A stretch of 64,000 nt of DNA from Halorussus salilacus (GTDB lineage Archaea; Halobacteriota; Halobacteria; Halobacteriales; Haladaptataceae), in NCBI RefSeq assembly GCF_024138125.1, contig NZ_CP099993.1, forward strand, positions 2,604,001-2,668,000, read 5' to 3'. The translations under genes and the position numbers were made by a program. Below, piece by piece: positions 49,031 through 58,512 of the stretch (positions are counted from its first letter, which is position 1; every line of letters starts with the position of its first letter). The notes under the pieces are model-generated. The model was not told where the DNA came from, made no database searches, and was given only the letters and a program-made list of their open reading frames with translations.

Positions 49031-50404
49031 ATGAAGCGAGTCGACGTCGCCATCGTCGGCGGCGGGCCCGCAGGGACCGCCGCCGCGCGGGAGGCGGCCC
49101 TAGCGGGTGCCGACGCCCTCCTCGTCGAGAAGGGAGTTCCCCGAAACGACCGCGAGGAGCTGGGACCGGACTCGACCGACGCCGCCGGGATGCTCGACTA
49201 CTGGGTGGACATCCTCGACATCCCCTTCGAGGAGATTCCCGACGACGTGGTCCTCCGGACGCTCGACCGGACCGAGTTCTACGGTCCCAACGAGTCGTGC
49301 GTGATGGAGAACACCGGCATCGAGTCCTCCTACGACGAGGGGTTCGGGTTCACCTTCCACCGCGCCCGGATGGACGACTGGTTCCGCGAGCGCGCCGAGA
49401 CCGCGGGCGCGGAGTACCGCGTCGGCGTCTCGGTCACCGACGTGGAGTCGGACCTGACCGGCGGGCACACCCACCGGCTCGTCCTCTCGGACGGCGAGGA
49501 GGTCGAGGCCGAGTACCTGGTGCTGGCCGACGGCCCACAGCGACAGGTCACGATGCGAGTCCTCGACCGGCTCACGCCCGACGACCGGCCCATCTCGGCG
49601 GTGCTGAGCCCCGACCGCGCGAACCACATCGCCTATCAGGAGTACCGGGAGTTCCCCGAGGAACTGTTCGACCCCGAGGCGCTGAAGTTCTGGTGGGGCG
49701 TGATGCCCGGCGAGACCGCCTATCCGTGGATATTCCCGAACGACGGCACGGTCGCGCGGGTCGGGCTGACGATGCCCATCGGGATGGACATCGACGCGGT
49801 CGCCGACCGCGAGAAGTACGACCTCCTCCGGCCCGAGGACGACCGAATCCCGCGGGGCGGCGAGTACATCGAGCGCCTGCTCGAACGCGAGTACGGCGAC
49901 GAGTACGACCTCGCCGACTTCCCCCTCGTCGAGGACCGCGGCAAGAGCGGCGGGACCGAGACCTACCCCATCTCCTCGACCCGTCCCATCGACTCGCCGA
50001 CGAAGGCGGGCATCGCGGTGGTCGGCGGCGCGATGGGCACGACCTCGGCGTTCCACGAGGGCGGCTACCACGTCGCGGCCCGGACCGGCAAGATCGCGGG
50101 CGAACTCGCCGCCACGGGGCGACTGGAGGCGTACAACGACCGCTGGAAGGACGCCATCGGGGAGGAGATACTCCGGAACGTCACCTTCGCCGACCTCGTC
50201 TCCGACTACCGCCCCGACGACTGGGACCGGACGTTCTCGATGGCAAGCGACATCCTCGCCGACGAGGGCGAGGGCCGACTGCTCAAGTACCGGCTCTCGT
50301 CGGGCATCCGGGGCGCGAAGCTGGTCACGAAGTACAAGATGACCAAGCGCAAGTACCGGAACGGCAAGTACGTCCAGTTCCGGGAAGACGACTACGAGGT
50401 CTGA
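49031..50404 (+). CDS. FAD-dependent oxidoreductase, geranylgeranyl reductase family
   Basis: A 457-residue flavoprotein. MKRVDVAIVGGGPAGTAAAREAALAGADALLVEK is the N-terminal FAD dinucleotide fold, EYLVLADGPQRQVTMRVL the ATG-like motif, and GIAVVGGAMGTTSAFHEGGYHVAARTGKIAGE the second FAD motif with the G-x-G-D-like region. The family saturates isoprenoid chains of archaeal lipids or menaquinone. A promoter-like TTTAATA lies about 25 bases upstream. The exact isoprenoid substrate cannot be fixed; other FixC-like roles are possible. Confidence 0.85.
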   Translation: MKRVDVAIVGGGPAGTAAAREAALAGADALLVEKGVPRNDREELGPDSTDAAGMLDYWVDILDIPFEEIPDDVVLRTLDRTEFYGPNESCVMENTGIESSYDEGFGFTFHRARMDDWFRERAETAGAEYRVGVSVTDVESDLTGGHTHRLVLSDGEEVEAEYLVLADGPQRQVTMRVLDRLTPDDRPISAVLSPDRANHIAYQEYREFPEELFDPEALKFWWGVMPGETAYPWIFPNDGTVARVGLTMPIGMDIDAVADREKYDLLRPEDDRIPRGGEYIERLLEREYGDEYDLADFPLVEDRGKSGGTETYPISSTRPIDSPTKAGIAVVGGAMGTTSAFHEGGYHVAARTGKIAGELAATGRLEAYNDRWKDAIGEEILRNVTFADLVSDYRPDDWDRTFSMASDILADEGEGRLLKYRLSSGIRGAKLVTKYKMTKRKYRNGKYVQFREDDYEV

Positions 50405-50457
50405 GGTTGCTCGTTCCCGAACTTTGACGGTCCCTCGGGCACCTCCTCTGCTATCCG

Positions 50458-51516
50458 ATGACGACCTCCGGAACCCCCGTCTTCGACGGCCACAACGACA
50501 CACTGCTCGACCTCCTTCGCGCCGACCGCGGCGGCGGTCGCTCCTTCTTCGAGCGCGGCGACGCGGGCCACGTCGACCTGCCCCGCGCCCGCGAGGGGGA
50601 CTTTGCGGGCGGTCTGTTCGCCGTCTTCGTCCCGAACGAGGACCTCGATTACGAGTGGGAGGAGACCGACGAGGGCAGACGGATGCCCCTCGCGCCCGCA
50701 GTCGCCCACGACCGCGCGAAGGAATTTACCTACGACGCGCTCGCGCTCCTCTACCGGCTCGAAGCCCAGTCCGACGGCGCGCTCCGGGTCGTCGGCAACG
50801 CCGACGACCTCGAAGCCGCGGTCGCCGAGGAGGGGACCGTCGCCGCGGTCCCGCACCTCGAAGGGGCCGAGGCGGTCGCCCCGGACCGCTCGAACCTCGA
50901 TTTCCTCTACGCCGCCGGGGTCCGGTCGGTCGGCCTCGTCTGGAGCCGCCCGAACGAGTTCGGCCACGGCGTCCCCTTCGAGTACCCCGGCACGCCCGAC
51001 ACGGGCCCGGGCCTCACCGACGCGGGCCGGGACCTCGTTCGGGCCTGTAACGACCGGGGCATCCTCGTGGATCTCGCGCACCTCAACGCCGCGGGCTTCC
51101 GTGACGTGGCCGAGATTTCGAGCGCACCCCTCGTGGTGAGCCACGCCGGGGTCCACGAACTCTGTCCCACCAGTCGGAACCTCACCGACGACCAGCTCGA
51201 CGCGGTGGCCGACTCGGGCGGCGTGGTCGGCATCACCTTCGCCGTCACGTCGCTGCGCGAGGACGGCCGGAAGGAGACCGACACGCCGATTTCGACCCTC
51301 GTCGACCACGTCGAGTACGTCGCCGACCGGGTCGGGGTCGACCACGTCGCGCTCGGGTCCGACTTCGACGGTGCGACCATCCTCGACTCGGTGGGCGACG
51401 TGACTGGGCTTCCCGATGTGGTCGCAGAACTTCGAAACAGGGGGTTCGACGCGCACGAGATTCGAAAGATAGCGCGCGGGAACTGGCTGCGCGTGATTCG
51501 GGAGACGTGGGAGTAG
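50458..51516 (+). CDS. M19 dipeptidase (renal dipeptidase family)
   Basis: A 352-residue zinc dipeptidase. The first metal pair is in FDGHNDTLLDLL (HxD), the bridging Glu in VPHLEGAEAV, then LVVSHAGVHELCPTSRNLTDDQL (two His region, SRNLTDxQ motif) and HVALGSDFDGAT (Asp). ITFAVTSL and REDGRK...TPISTLVDHVEYVADRVGVDHV complete the barrel. It cleaves dipeptides, often including D-residues or cysteinyl-glycine. There is no signal peptide, so it acts in the cytosol. Confidence 0.93.
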   Translation: MTTSGTPVFDGHNDTLLDLLRADRGGGRSFFERGDAGHVDLPRAREGDFAGGLFAVFVPNEDLDYEWEETDEGRRMPLAPAVAHDRAKEFTYDALALLYRLEAQSDGALRVVGNADDLEAAVAEEGTVAAVPHLEGAEAVAPDRSNLDFLYAAGVRSVGLVWSRPNEFGHGVPFEYPGTPDTGPGLTDAGRDLVRACNDRGILVDLAHLNAAGFRDVAEISSAPLVVSHAGVHELCPTSRNLTDDQLDAVADSGGVVGITFAVTSLREDGRKETDTPISTLVDHVEYVADRVGVDHVALGSDFDGATILDSVGDVTGLPDVVAELRNRGFDAHEIRKIARGNWLRVIRETWE

Positions 51517-51843
51517 CCCGGCGGTCGCCGCGAGCGCGGGCGCAGAGCGCCCGCGCGGGCAAGCAAACTAGCAGTTGTACCGCGAGCGAGACGATTTCGG
51601 GCCGCTCAGCGGCCCGAAATCGTCGAGCGAGCAGGCTTTTTGGTCTCTTCGTGAGCGAAGCGAACAAAGGCTCGTGGGAGCTTCGCTCCCACGGTCCAGA
51701 TTTTTTCGAGTAGCGAGGGACGGAGTCCCTCGTATCATGCGAGCGGCGAGGCCGCGAGCAGAGAGCGGTGGGCACGCACGAGCGACCGCGAACGCGGTCG
51801 CTCGTGCGCGCACCCGACGAAGAAAAAAGGTGGAAGCGTGGTC
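51517..51843. repeat. Hairpin cluster between convergent genes
   Basis: No gene is seen. Successive perfect hairpins: about 51535-51557 (10-bp arms), 51590-51624 (17-bp arms, 1-base loop), 51673-51693 (9-bp arms, loop TTC), a short one near 51715-51731, and 51776-51807 (15-bp arms, loop AA). Between them are T-rich runs (GGCTTTTTGG, GATTTTTTCG), so at least two could be real transcription terminators serving the converging dipeptidase and acyl-CoA dehydrogenase genes. Confidence 0.8.
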
Positions 51844-52995
51844 TTAGAAGCCCTTGCCGAGCAGTTCGCGGGCGATGATGTTCTTCTGAATCTCGGTCGT
51901 CCCCTCGTAAATCTGGGTGATCTTGGCGTCGCGGTAGAACCGCTCGACCGGGAAGTCGTTGACGTAGCCCGCGCCGCCGTGGATTTGGACCGCCTCGTCG
52001 GCCACGTCGACCGCCACGCGGGAGGCGTACTCCTTGGCCATGCTCGCGAGCTTCGTGATGTCCTCGCCTTGGTCGACGTTCCACGCCGCCTTGTAGGTCA
52101 GATTTCGGGCGGCCTCGGTCGTGGTGTGCATGTCGGCGAGCTTGTGCTGGATGGCCTGGAACTCCGAGATGGGGCGGTCGAACTGCTCGCGCTCCTGAGC
52201 GTACTTCAGGGCGGCCTCGCTCGCGCCCTTCGCGATGCCGACGCCCTGGGCGGCGACCGCCGTCCGGGTCTCGTCGAAGAACTGCATCTGCTGGAGGAAG
52301 CCCATCCCGCGGGTGCCGACGAGGTTCTCCTCGGGGACGCGGACGTCGTCGAGGATGAGCTCGGCGGTGTCACTCGCCCGGATGCCGAGTTTGCCCGTGA
52401 TCTTCTCGGCCTCGAAGCCGTCGCGGTCGGACTCGACCACGATCTGGGAGAAGCCGTTGTATCGGCCCTCGGCGTCGGGGTCGGTCTGGCACAGGACGAC
52501 GAAGTAGTCGCCGACCGAGCCGTTGGTGATCCACATCTTGTTGCCGTTTATCACCCACTCGTCGCCGTCCTTCTCGGCGCGGGTCGACACCGAGGAGACG
52601 TCCGACCCGGTGTCGGGTTCGGAGATGGCCGCGCCCATGATGGCCTCGCCCTCCGCGACCGGCGTCAGGAACCGCTCTTTCTGGTCGTCGGTCCCGAACT
52701 CCATGATGGCGTCTGCGCCGAACGCCGCGGAGGTGATACAGAGGCCGATGCCGGGGTCGGCGGCGAACAGCTCCTCGGTGATGATGGCGGATTCGAGGTT
52801 GCTGTAGCCAGCGCCGCCGTACTCCAGCGGGATGTGGGCCCCCAGAAGCCCCATCTCGGCGGCCTGGTCCATGACGTCCCACGGGTACTTCTCCTCTACG
52901 TCGTACTCCTTGGCCACCGGGACGATCTCGTTCTCGGCGAACTTCCGCACCTCGTCGCGAATCGCTTGCTGCTCGTCTGATAGTCCGAAGTCCAT
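51844..52995 (-). CDS. Acyl-CoA dehydrogenase
   Basis: A 383-residue flavoenzyme, the second in the window. [22 protein letters not shown] opens it; [50 protein letters not shown] binds FAD; C-terminal [48 protein letters not shown] includes the typical catalytic-region Tyr-Glu-Gly-Thr. It is divergent from the fused hydroxyacyl-CoA dehydrogenase/hydratase gene, 115 bases apart, giving the first three beta-oxidation reactions in one locus. Confidence 0.94.
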   Translation of the reverse strand: MDFGLSDEQQAIRDEVRKFAENEIVPVAKEYDVEEKYPWDVMDQAAEMGLLGAHIPLEYGGAGYSNLESAIITEELFAADPGIGLCITSAAFGADAIMEFGTDDQKERFLTPVAEGEAIMGAAISEPDTGSDVSSVSTRAEKDGDEWVINGNKMWITNGSVGDYFVVLCQTDPDAEGRYNGFSQIVVESDRDGFEAEKITGKLGIRASDTAELILDDVRVPEENLVGTRGMGFLQQMQFFDETRTAVAAQGVGIAKGASEAALKYAQEREQFDRPISEFQAIQHKLADMHTTTEAARNLTYKAAWNVDQGEDITKLASMAKEYASRVAVDVADEAVQIHGGAGYVNDFPVERFYRDAKITQIYEGTTEIQKNIIARELLGKGF

Positions 52996-53110
52996 GGTCC
53001 GAGTTTACACACCCACCCCTAAATCCCTTTGTAACCGTAAATGAACTCGAAGAGAGTTTCTAATCGCCGATAGGGAAACCTTGAAACGCCCGGCAGGTGA
53101 GCGTACGCGT

Positions 53111-55099
53111 ATGGAAGTCGAAGATATCAACACCATCGCGGTTCTCGGCGCGGGCAACATGGGCCACGGCATCGCGGAGGTCGCGGCCCTCTCGGGGTTC
53201 GACGTGAACCTCCGGGACATAAAGGAGGAGTTCGTCCAGAACGGCTACGACCAGATCGAGTGGAGCCTCGGCAAGCTCGCCGAGAAGGACCAGATAAGCG
53301 ACGAGGAGGCCGACGACGCCTTAGCGCGCGTGACCCCCCTCGTGGACTTCGAGGACGCCGTCTCCGAGGCCGACTTCGTTATCGAGGCGGTACCCGAGAA
53401 GATGGACATCAAGAAGGACGTGTACACCGAACTGGAGGAGTACGCGCCCGACCGGGCGGTCTTCGCCACCAACACCTCCAGCCTCTCGGTGACCGAGCTC
53501 TCGGAAGTCACCGAGCGTCCCGAGCGGTTCTGCGGGATGCACTTCTTCAATCCCCCGGTCCGGATGCAACTCGTCGAGGTCATCTCCGGGGCCCACACCG
53601 ACGGCGAGGTGCTCGACCTCACCGAGGACCTCGCGGAGGCGATGGGCAAGACGCCGGTCCGCGTCCGGAAGGACAGCCCCGGCTTCATCGTGAACCGCGT
53701 GCTCGTTCCCCTGATGAACGAGGCGGCGTGGATGGTCGAGTCGGGCGAGTACACCGTCGCCGAGGTCGATAGCGCGACCAAGTTCGACATGGGCCTCCCG
53801 ATGGGGAGCTTCGAACTCGCCGACCAGGTCGGCATCGACGTGGGATATCACGTCCTCGATTACATGCACGACGTGCTGGGCGAGGCCTACGAACCCTGCC
53901 CGCTCCTCGTGGAGAAGGTCGAAGACGAGACGCTCGGCAAGAAGACCGGCGAGGGCTTCTACGACTACGAAGACGGCGGCGTCGACATCCCCACGGACGC
54001 CGGGAGCGAGGACGCGGTGCTCCGGCTTCAGGCCGTGATGGCCAACGAGGTCGCCAAACTCATCGAGAACGACGTGGCCGACGCCGACGCCATCGACGAG
54101 GCGGTCATGCTCGGCGCTGGCTTCCCCGACGGCCCCGCGAGGCTCGCAGACGACGCGGGCCTCGATTCGCTGGTCGAGACCCTCGACGACCTCCGCGAGG
54201 AGACCGATGCCAACCGATACGAGGTCGCCGACTACCTCCGGGAGGCCGCCGAGGAGGGCGGCTTCTACGGCGACGCGAGCGGTGCGAGCGGAGCCGACGG
54301 CGAGGGCACTTACGACTACGACACCATCCGCGTCGAGAAGCCCGGCGAGATGGTCGGCGAGGTCGTCCTCGACCGCCCCCACCGGATGAACACCGTCAGC
54401 GAGCAACTGTTAGACGAACTCGCCGACGCCGTCGACGCCCTCACGGAGGACGACGACGTGCGCGCGCTCCTGCTCGTCGGCGAGGGCGACCGGGCCTTCT
54501 CGGCGGGTGCCGACGTCCAGAGCATGGCCGCTGGCGGGGGCGACCCCCTCACCGCGGTCGAACTCTCGAAGAAGGGCCAAGACACCTTCGGCAAGCTCGA
54601 AGCCTGCCCGATGCCGGTCGTCGCGGCCGTCGACGGCTACTGTCTGGGCGGCGGGATGGAGATGGCGACCTGCGCCGACATGCGAATCGCCACCGACCGC
54701 TCGGAGTTCGGCCAGCCCGAGCACGACCTCGGGCTCCTGCCCGGCTGGGGCGGCACCCAGCGCCTGAAGCACGTCGTCGGCGAGGGCCGCGCCAAGGAGA
54801 TCATCTTCACCGCCGACCGCTTCGAGGCCGAGACGATGGCAGAGTACGGCTTCGTCAACGAGGTCGTCTCTCCCGACGAGTTCGACGACCGGGCGTTCGA
54901 ACTCGCGGCCGACCTCGCTGGCGGACCGCCCATCGCCCAGAAGTACACCAAGCGCGCGATGCTCGCGGGCCGCGACGACACCGACGCGGGGCTTGCGGTC
55001 GAATCCCAGGCGTTCGGCCACCTCATGAACACCGACGACCTGATGGAGGGCATCACGGCGTTCATGGGCGACGGTGAGCCCGAGTTCGAGGGGAAGTGA
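53111..55099 (+). CDS. Fused 3-hydroxyacyl-CoA dehydrogenase / enoyl-CoA hydratase
   Basis: A 662-residue bifunctional beta-oxidation enzyme. Residues ~1-290: NAD-binding IAVLGAGNMGHGIAEVAALSGFDVNLRD, catalytic His in FCGMHFFNPPVRM, KDSPGFIVNRVLVPLMNEA, and a second helical domain to ~395. A Gly/Ser/Asp linker follows. The crotonase domain (about 405-662) has DRPHRMNTVSEQLLDEL, GDRAFSAGADVQSMA (oxyanion hole), GYCLGGGMEMATCADMRIATDRSEFGQPE and LLPGWGGTQRL. The order (dehydrogenase then hydratase) is the archaeal one, reverse of bacterial FadB. The last codons are duplicated downstream. Confidence 0.95.
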   Translation: MEVEDINTIAVLGAGNMGHGIAEVAALSGFDVNLRDIKEEFVQNGYDQIEWSLGKLAEKDQISDEEADDALARVTPLVDFEDAVSEADFVIEAVPEKMDIKKDVYTELEEYAPDRAVFATNTSSLSVTELSEVTERPERFCGMHFFNPPVRMQLVEVISGAHTDGEVLDLTEDLAEAMGKTPVRVRKDSPGFIVNRVLVPLMNEAAWMVESGEYTVAEVDSATKFDMGLPMGSFELADQVGIDVGYHVLDYMHDVLGEAYEPCPLLVEKVEDETLGKKTGEGFYDYEDGGVDIPTDAGSEDAVLRLQAVMANEVAKLIENDVADADAIDEAVMLGAGFPDGPARLADDAGLDSLVETLDDLREETDANRYEVADYLREAAEEGGFYGDASGASGADGEGTYDYDTIRVEKPGEMVGEVVLDRPHRMNTVSEQLLDELADAVDALTEDDDVRALLLVGEGDRAFSAGADVQSMAAGGGDPLTAVELSKKGQDTFGKLEACPMPVVAAVDGYCLGGGMEMATCADMRIATDRSEFGQPEHDLGLLPGWGGTQRLKHVVGEGRAKEIIFTADRFEAETMAEYGFVNEVVSPDEFDDRAFELAADLAGGPPIAQKYTKRAMLAGRDDTDAGLAVESQAFGHLMNTDDLMEGITAFMGDGEPEFEGK

Positions 55100-55215
55100 G
55101 GCGAACGTCGTCAGAGCTTGTCTCTGACGGAAGTGAGCCCGAGTTCGAGGGGAAGTGAGGCGAACGTCGTCAGAGCTTGTCTCTGACGGAAGTGAGCCCG
55201 AGTTCGAGGGGAAGT
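55074..55215. repeat. 59-bp tandem duplication of the gene end with its hairpin
   Basis: A 59-base unit covers the last eight codons, the TGA and a downstream hairpin (8-bp stem, CTTGT loop). It occurs at 55074-55132 and 55133-55191, with a partial third at 55192-55215. So the 3' end of the bifunctional gene and a possible terminator are copied in tandem. The same hairpin stem occurs at 61659-61679 with loop CTTCA. Confidence 0.92.
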
Positions 55216-55337
55216 AGGCCGAGTCGGTCGAGAACCGCGCTTCGGGTCTATTTTTGGCGTTGGGTTCGTTTCCTACCGGCCAGCACATCCAGAAATTTTA
55301 TGGTCTCGTTAGACTAAATAGTGTTTATAGTCGATAT

Positions 55338-56024
55338 ATGAAACGGTACCGCAACGGCCACTGGCTCGAAACCAAGTACTGGGACGAGGGACTGACGCAG
55401 AGGGAGATCGCCGAGGAATGCGGAATCTCGACAACGACCGTACGGGAATACATGAAACGGTTCGGTATATCGACGCGAGAGATGCGTGGTGAGAACCATC
55501 CGATGTACGGTCGGGAACGGACCGAGGAGGAGAAGCGAAAGATTTCGGAGTCTCTGAAGGACCGGTCGTTCTCGGCAGAGACACGCCAGAGAATGTCCGA
55601 ATCCCACGAAGGAAAGGAGATACCAGAGGACGTTCGAAAGCGAATCGCTGACTCGCTCGAAGGGACGACCCGGTCGAAGGCGACCCGACGAAAGATGAGC
55701 GAATCGACCGCTGGTGAGTCGAATCCCAACTGGCGGGGCGGGTACAGCCACAACTATGGGGCCGGGTGGTCCGTTGCACGAGAGAACGTCAGAGAGCGTG
55801 ACGAGGTCTGTCAACACTGTCGCCACGACGGCTCTGAGCGTCGTCTCGAAGTTCATCACATCGTACCGGTTCGCGTGTTCCGGCAAGCCGAGGACCTCTC
55901 GGTCGAGGACGCTCACGACGAAGAGAACTTGGTTCTTCTGTGCAAGCGATGCCACGGCAGAGCCGACCACGGTCAAATCGAGTTCGACGCGCCGATAGAA
56001 CTGCTCTTCGAAGCGAGCGGATAG
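55338..56024 (+). CDS. HNH homing-type endonuclease with NUMOD repeats
   Basis: A 228-residue free-standing nuclease. It begins with a helix-turn-helix (GLTQREIAEECGISTTTVREYMKRFGI), then NUMOD3-like modules (GENHPMYGRERTEEEKRKISESLK and related repeats with 'KISESxxG' motifs to about residue 140), then an HNH domain (CQHCRHDG...LEVHHIVPVRV...NLVLLCKRCHGRADHG) with the zinc Cys pairs and catalytic His. Base composition is visibly lower in GC and codons less biased than neighbours, and the upstream region is AT-rich: probably acquired. It lies 116 bases before tRNA-Glu. Confidence 0.88.
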   Translation: MKRYRNGHWLETKYWDEGLTQREIAEECGISTTTVREYMKRFGISTREMRGENHPMYGRERTEEEKRKISESLKDRSFSAETRQRMSESHEGKEIPEDVRKRIADSLEGTTRSKATRRKMSESTAGESNPNWRGGYSHNYGAGWSVARENVRERDEVCQHCRHDGSERRLEVHHIVPVRVFRQAEDLSVEDAHDEENLVLLCKRCHGRADHGQIEFDAPIELLFEASG

Positions 56025-56140
56025 GCGACACCAATCGCGTGTGTCGATTCCCACCACGCCGAGAGCGATTTAGTGGAGTTTATAAGCATGCGGGCCATCC
56101 GTCAGAATGCGTCCGGGAAACCGCCCGGATGGAAGCGAAC

Positions 56141-56215
56141 GCTCCGTTGGTGTAGCCGGGCCAATCATTCGGGCCTTTCGAGCCTGTGACCTGGGTTCAA
56201 ATCCCAGACGGAGCA
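56141..56215 (+). tRNA. tRNA-Glu (TTC)
   Basis: A 75-base tRNA. Acceptor GCTCCGT pairs with ACGGAGC; the anticodon stem CGGGC/GCCTG encloses CTTTCGA, anticodon TTC (reads GAA/GAG). T-arm is CTGGG-TTCAAAT-CCCAG. Discriminator is A, no CCA encoded, no intron seen. Confidence 0.96.
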
Positions 56216-56272
56216 TTCTCAGGCCGTCTCAGTTTTCGAGAGACGGAGGTCTCTCTGCGCGAGTCCCGACCC

Positions 56273-57418
56273 TCACACGCTCTTGGGGTCGAGCACGTCC
56301 CGCATCGCGTCGCCGAAGACGCTGACCGCGGTCACGGTCGCGACCAGCAGGACGACCGCGAACGTCGAGGCCCACCATGTGTCGGGGAACGAGCGCTGGG
56401 TGTCGCGGGCGATGGTCTCGCCCCACGACATCAGCGTGAGGTTGTTGAGTTCGAGGTACGCGATGGCGACCTCGGTCAGGATGAAGATGGGGATCTGTCT
56501 GCTCATGGCGGTCGCGACGGTGTTCGAGACGTTCGGCAGGAGGTGCTTGCGAACGACGTGCCACCAGCCAGCGCCCGCGTTCTCGGCCGCGGCGATGTAT
56601 CCCTCGCCCCGCCGCTGGAGTACCTCGCTCCGGATCATCCGGGCCGACCCGCCCCAACTGGTGAGCCCGAACACGAGCACGACGAGCAGGAGGCTCTTTC
56701 CGAAGACGAACATGAGGATGATGTAGAGGACGAACGCCGGAATCGTCTGCTGGATGTCGACGTAGCCCATCAACAGCGTGTCGGTCCACCCGCCGACGTA
56801 CCCGGCCACGACGCCGATGGTCATGCCGATGGGGACGAACACCATCGCGGTGACGAGTGCGACGAGGAGGCTCACGCGCATGCCCGACACCAGCACCGCG
56901 AGGACGCCCTGCCCGCTACTGTTCGTCCCGAGGGGGTACTGGAGCGTTCCCTGACACCGGTCGTCCACGATCGGGCCGACGCAGTCGGTCACGTATCCCG
57001 AGTCGACGCTGGCGAAGACGGGCGGTTGGTTCGAGTGCGCGAAGTTCACGTCGGGCTGGATGACCCACGGCCCGACCGTTCCGACGACGAGGAAGACGGC
57101 GAGATAACAGAGGCTGGCCACCGCCCACGGGTTGGTCTTCAGGCGCTTCCAGTAGATGGCGGTCATGCCCGGTCGGGACGCGAGCGGTGCGAGAACGAAC
57201 GTCACGAGCGCGAGCCACGACAGCGCGAACAGGTAGTCGAGACCGCTCGGGTACACCCCGAAGGCCAGCGGTCTGCCCTCGCCCCGGACGAATCGGTCGA
57301 AGCCGAACGCGAGCGCCAACGCGGTCGCACCGACCGCGAACGCGACCGCCCGCCGACGCGGCGTCATTACTCGCTCACCGGGTTCGTCGCCCGGTGATGT
57401 CGTTTCGGCGCGTCCCAT
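56273..57418 (-). CDS. ABC transporter permease, DppC/OppC type
   Basis: A 381-residue inner-membrane subunit of a peptide/nickel-type importer. Three N-terminal helices and a periplasmic loop (about 95-165) precede the DppC core. The coupling EAA loop is EGYIAAAENAGAGWWHVVRKHLLPN. The start may be the in-frame ATG at about 57367 (MTPRRRAVAF) rather than 57418. It is divergent from the DppB-type permease gene, whereas the two are normally consecutive in one operon. No binding protein or ATPase gene is in the window. Confidence 0.88.
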   Translation of the reverse strand: MGRAETTSPGDEPGERVMTPRRRAVAFAVGATALALAFGFDRFVRGEGRPLAFGVYPSGLDYLFALSWLALVTFVLAPLASRPGMTAIYWKRLKTNPWAVASLCYLAVFLVVGTVGPWVIQPDVNFAHSNQPPVFASVDSGYVTDCVGPIVDDRCQGTLQYPLGTNSSGQGVLAVLVSGMRVSLLVALVTAMVFVPIGMTIGVVAGYVGGWTDTLLMGYVDIQQTIPAFVLYIILMFVFGKSLLLVVLVFGLTSWGGSARMIRSEVLQRRGEGYIAAAENAGAGWWHVVRKHLLPNVSNTVATAMSRQIPIFILTEVAIAYLELNNLTLMSWGETIARDTQRSFPDTWWASTFAVVLLVATVTAVSVFGDAMRDVLDPKSV

Positions 57419-57482
57419 TCCGTACTGCGACGGTCCAATCAGCGAACCATAAGTGTTAATAATCTATTTTCAATCGTACTCC

Positions 57483-58469
57483 ATGATGGGTCTGCTATGG
57501 CACCTCTCCCGGCGTGCCCTCGTCGCGGTCGTCGCGGTGTATCTCGTGGTGTCGCTGGCGTTTCTGTTCGTCGCCCTCACGCCCGACCCGAACGAGGGAG
57601 CCATCGCCTACGACGTCGTTCGAAGCGGAGGCGACCAAGAAGACGCTCGACGGGCTATCAACGCCTATCGTGAAGCGAGGAACCTGAACGACCCGGTTCA
57701 CGAGCGGTACGCTCGATGGCTGATAGACATCTCGACGCTCGACTGGGGAATGTCGTTCAGCCACGGACGGACGGTCACCTCACTCGTCGCCGACCGAACC
57801 CCGTACACCGCGCTGTACGTCGTTCCGGCGCTCGTCGTGTCCCTGCTCGGCGGCGTCTCGGTCGGCCTGTACACCGCGTTCAACCGGCGGGGACTCGTCG
57901 ACCGCGCGGCGAGCGTCCTCACCTACTCCGGGTTCGGGGTGCCGAACTTCTGGCTCGCGGAGATCGCCCTTCTGCTGGTCGTCGGAGAGCTCGGGGTGCT
58001 GTCGCGGGTGTCCCAGCCACCGCCCGCCGAGCTCTGGTCGCTCGCGCACCTCGAACAGTACGTCCTGCCGTCGCTGGTGCTGGCTTCGGGGCTGTTTGCC
58101 GGACAGCTCCGGTACGCGCGGGCCGAGACGCTCGAATACGTCAACGACGAGTTCGTCGCCGCGCTTCGCGCGAAGGGCGTGGGCCGCCTCGCGATCGCAC
58201 GCCATGTCCTGCGAAACGCCGCGGTCCCCATCCTGTCGGTGTTCTTCACCGACATGGTCGCGGTCCTCGTGGTCAACATCTACGTCATCGAGGAGGTGTT
58301 CGGCATCGAGGGGCTCAGCGCTCTGAGCCTCGCGGCGGTCCACCAGCGCGACATGCCGCTGGTCCTCGGCACGACGATGGTCATCGCGTTCGTGGGCATC
58401 GCCGCGAACTTCCTGCAGGACGTGACCTACGCGGTTCTCGACCCGCGCATCGAGGCGGGCGAGCGGTAG
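57483..58469 (+). CDS. ABC transporter permease, DppB/OppB type
   Basis: A 328-residue membrane protein with six helices. The opening LLWHLSRRALVAVVAVYLVVSLAFLFVALTPD is the DppB N-terminal helix, WLIDISTLDWGMSFSHGRTVTSLVADRTPYTALYV the first periplasmic loop, and EFVAALRAKGVGRLAIARHVLRNAAVP the EAA coupling loop. It should pair with the DppC-type protein encoded divergently 64 bases away. The transported substrate is unknown. Confidence 0.9.
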   Translation: MMGLLWHLSRRALVAVVAVYLVVSLAFLFVALTPDPNEGAIAYDVVRSGGDQEDARRAINAYREARNLNDPVHERYARWLIDISTLDWGMSFSHGRTVTSLVADRTPYTALYVVPALVVSLLGGVSVGLYTAFNRRGLVDRAASVLTYSGFGVPNFWLAEIALLLVVGELGVLSRVSQPPPAELWSLAHLEQYVLPSLVLASGLFAGQLRYARAETLEYVNDEFVAALRAKGVGRLAIARHVLRNAAVPILSVFFTDMVAVLVVNIYVIEEVFGIEGLSALSLAAVHQRDMPLVLGTTMVIAFVGIAANFLQDVTYAVLDPRIEAGER

Positions 58470-58512
58470 GCCGGGCCCCGCGCGCCCGGTTCCGCCCGCT
58501 CGGTTCTCGGAG

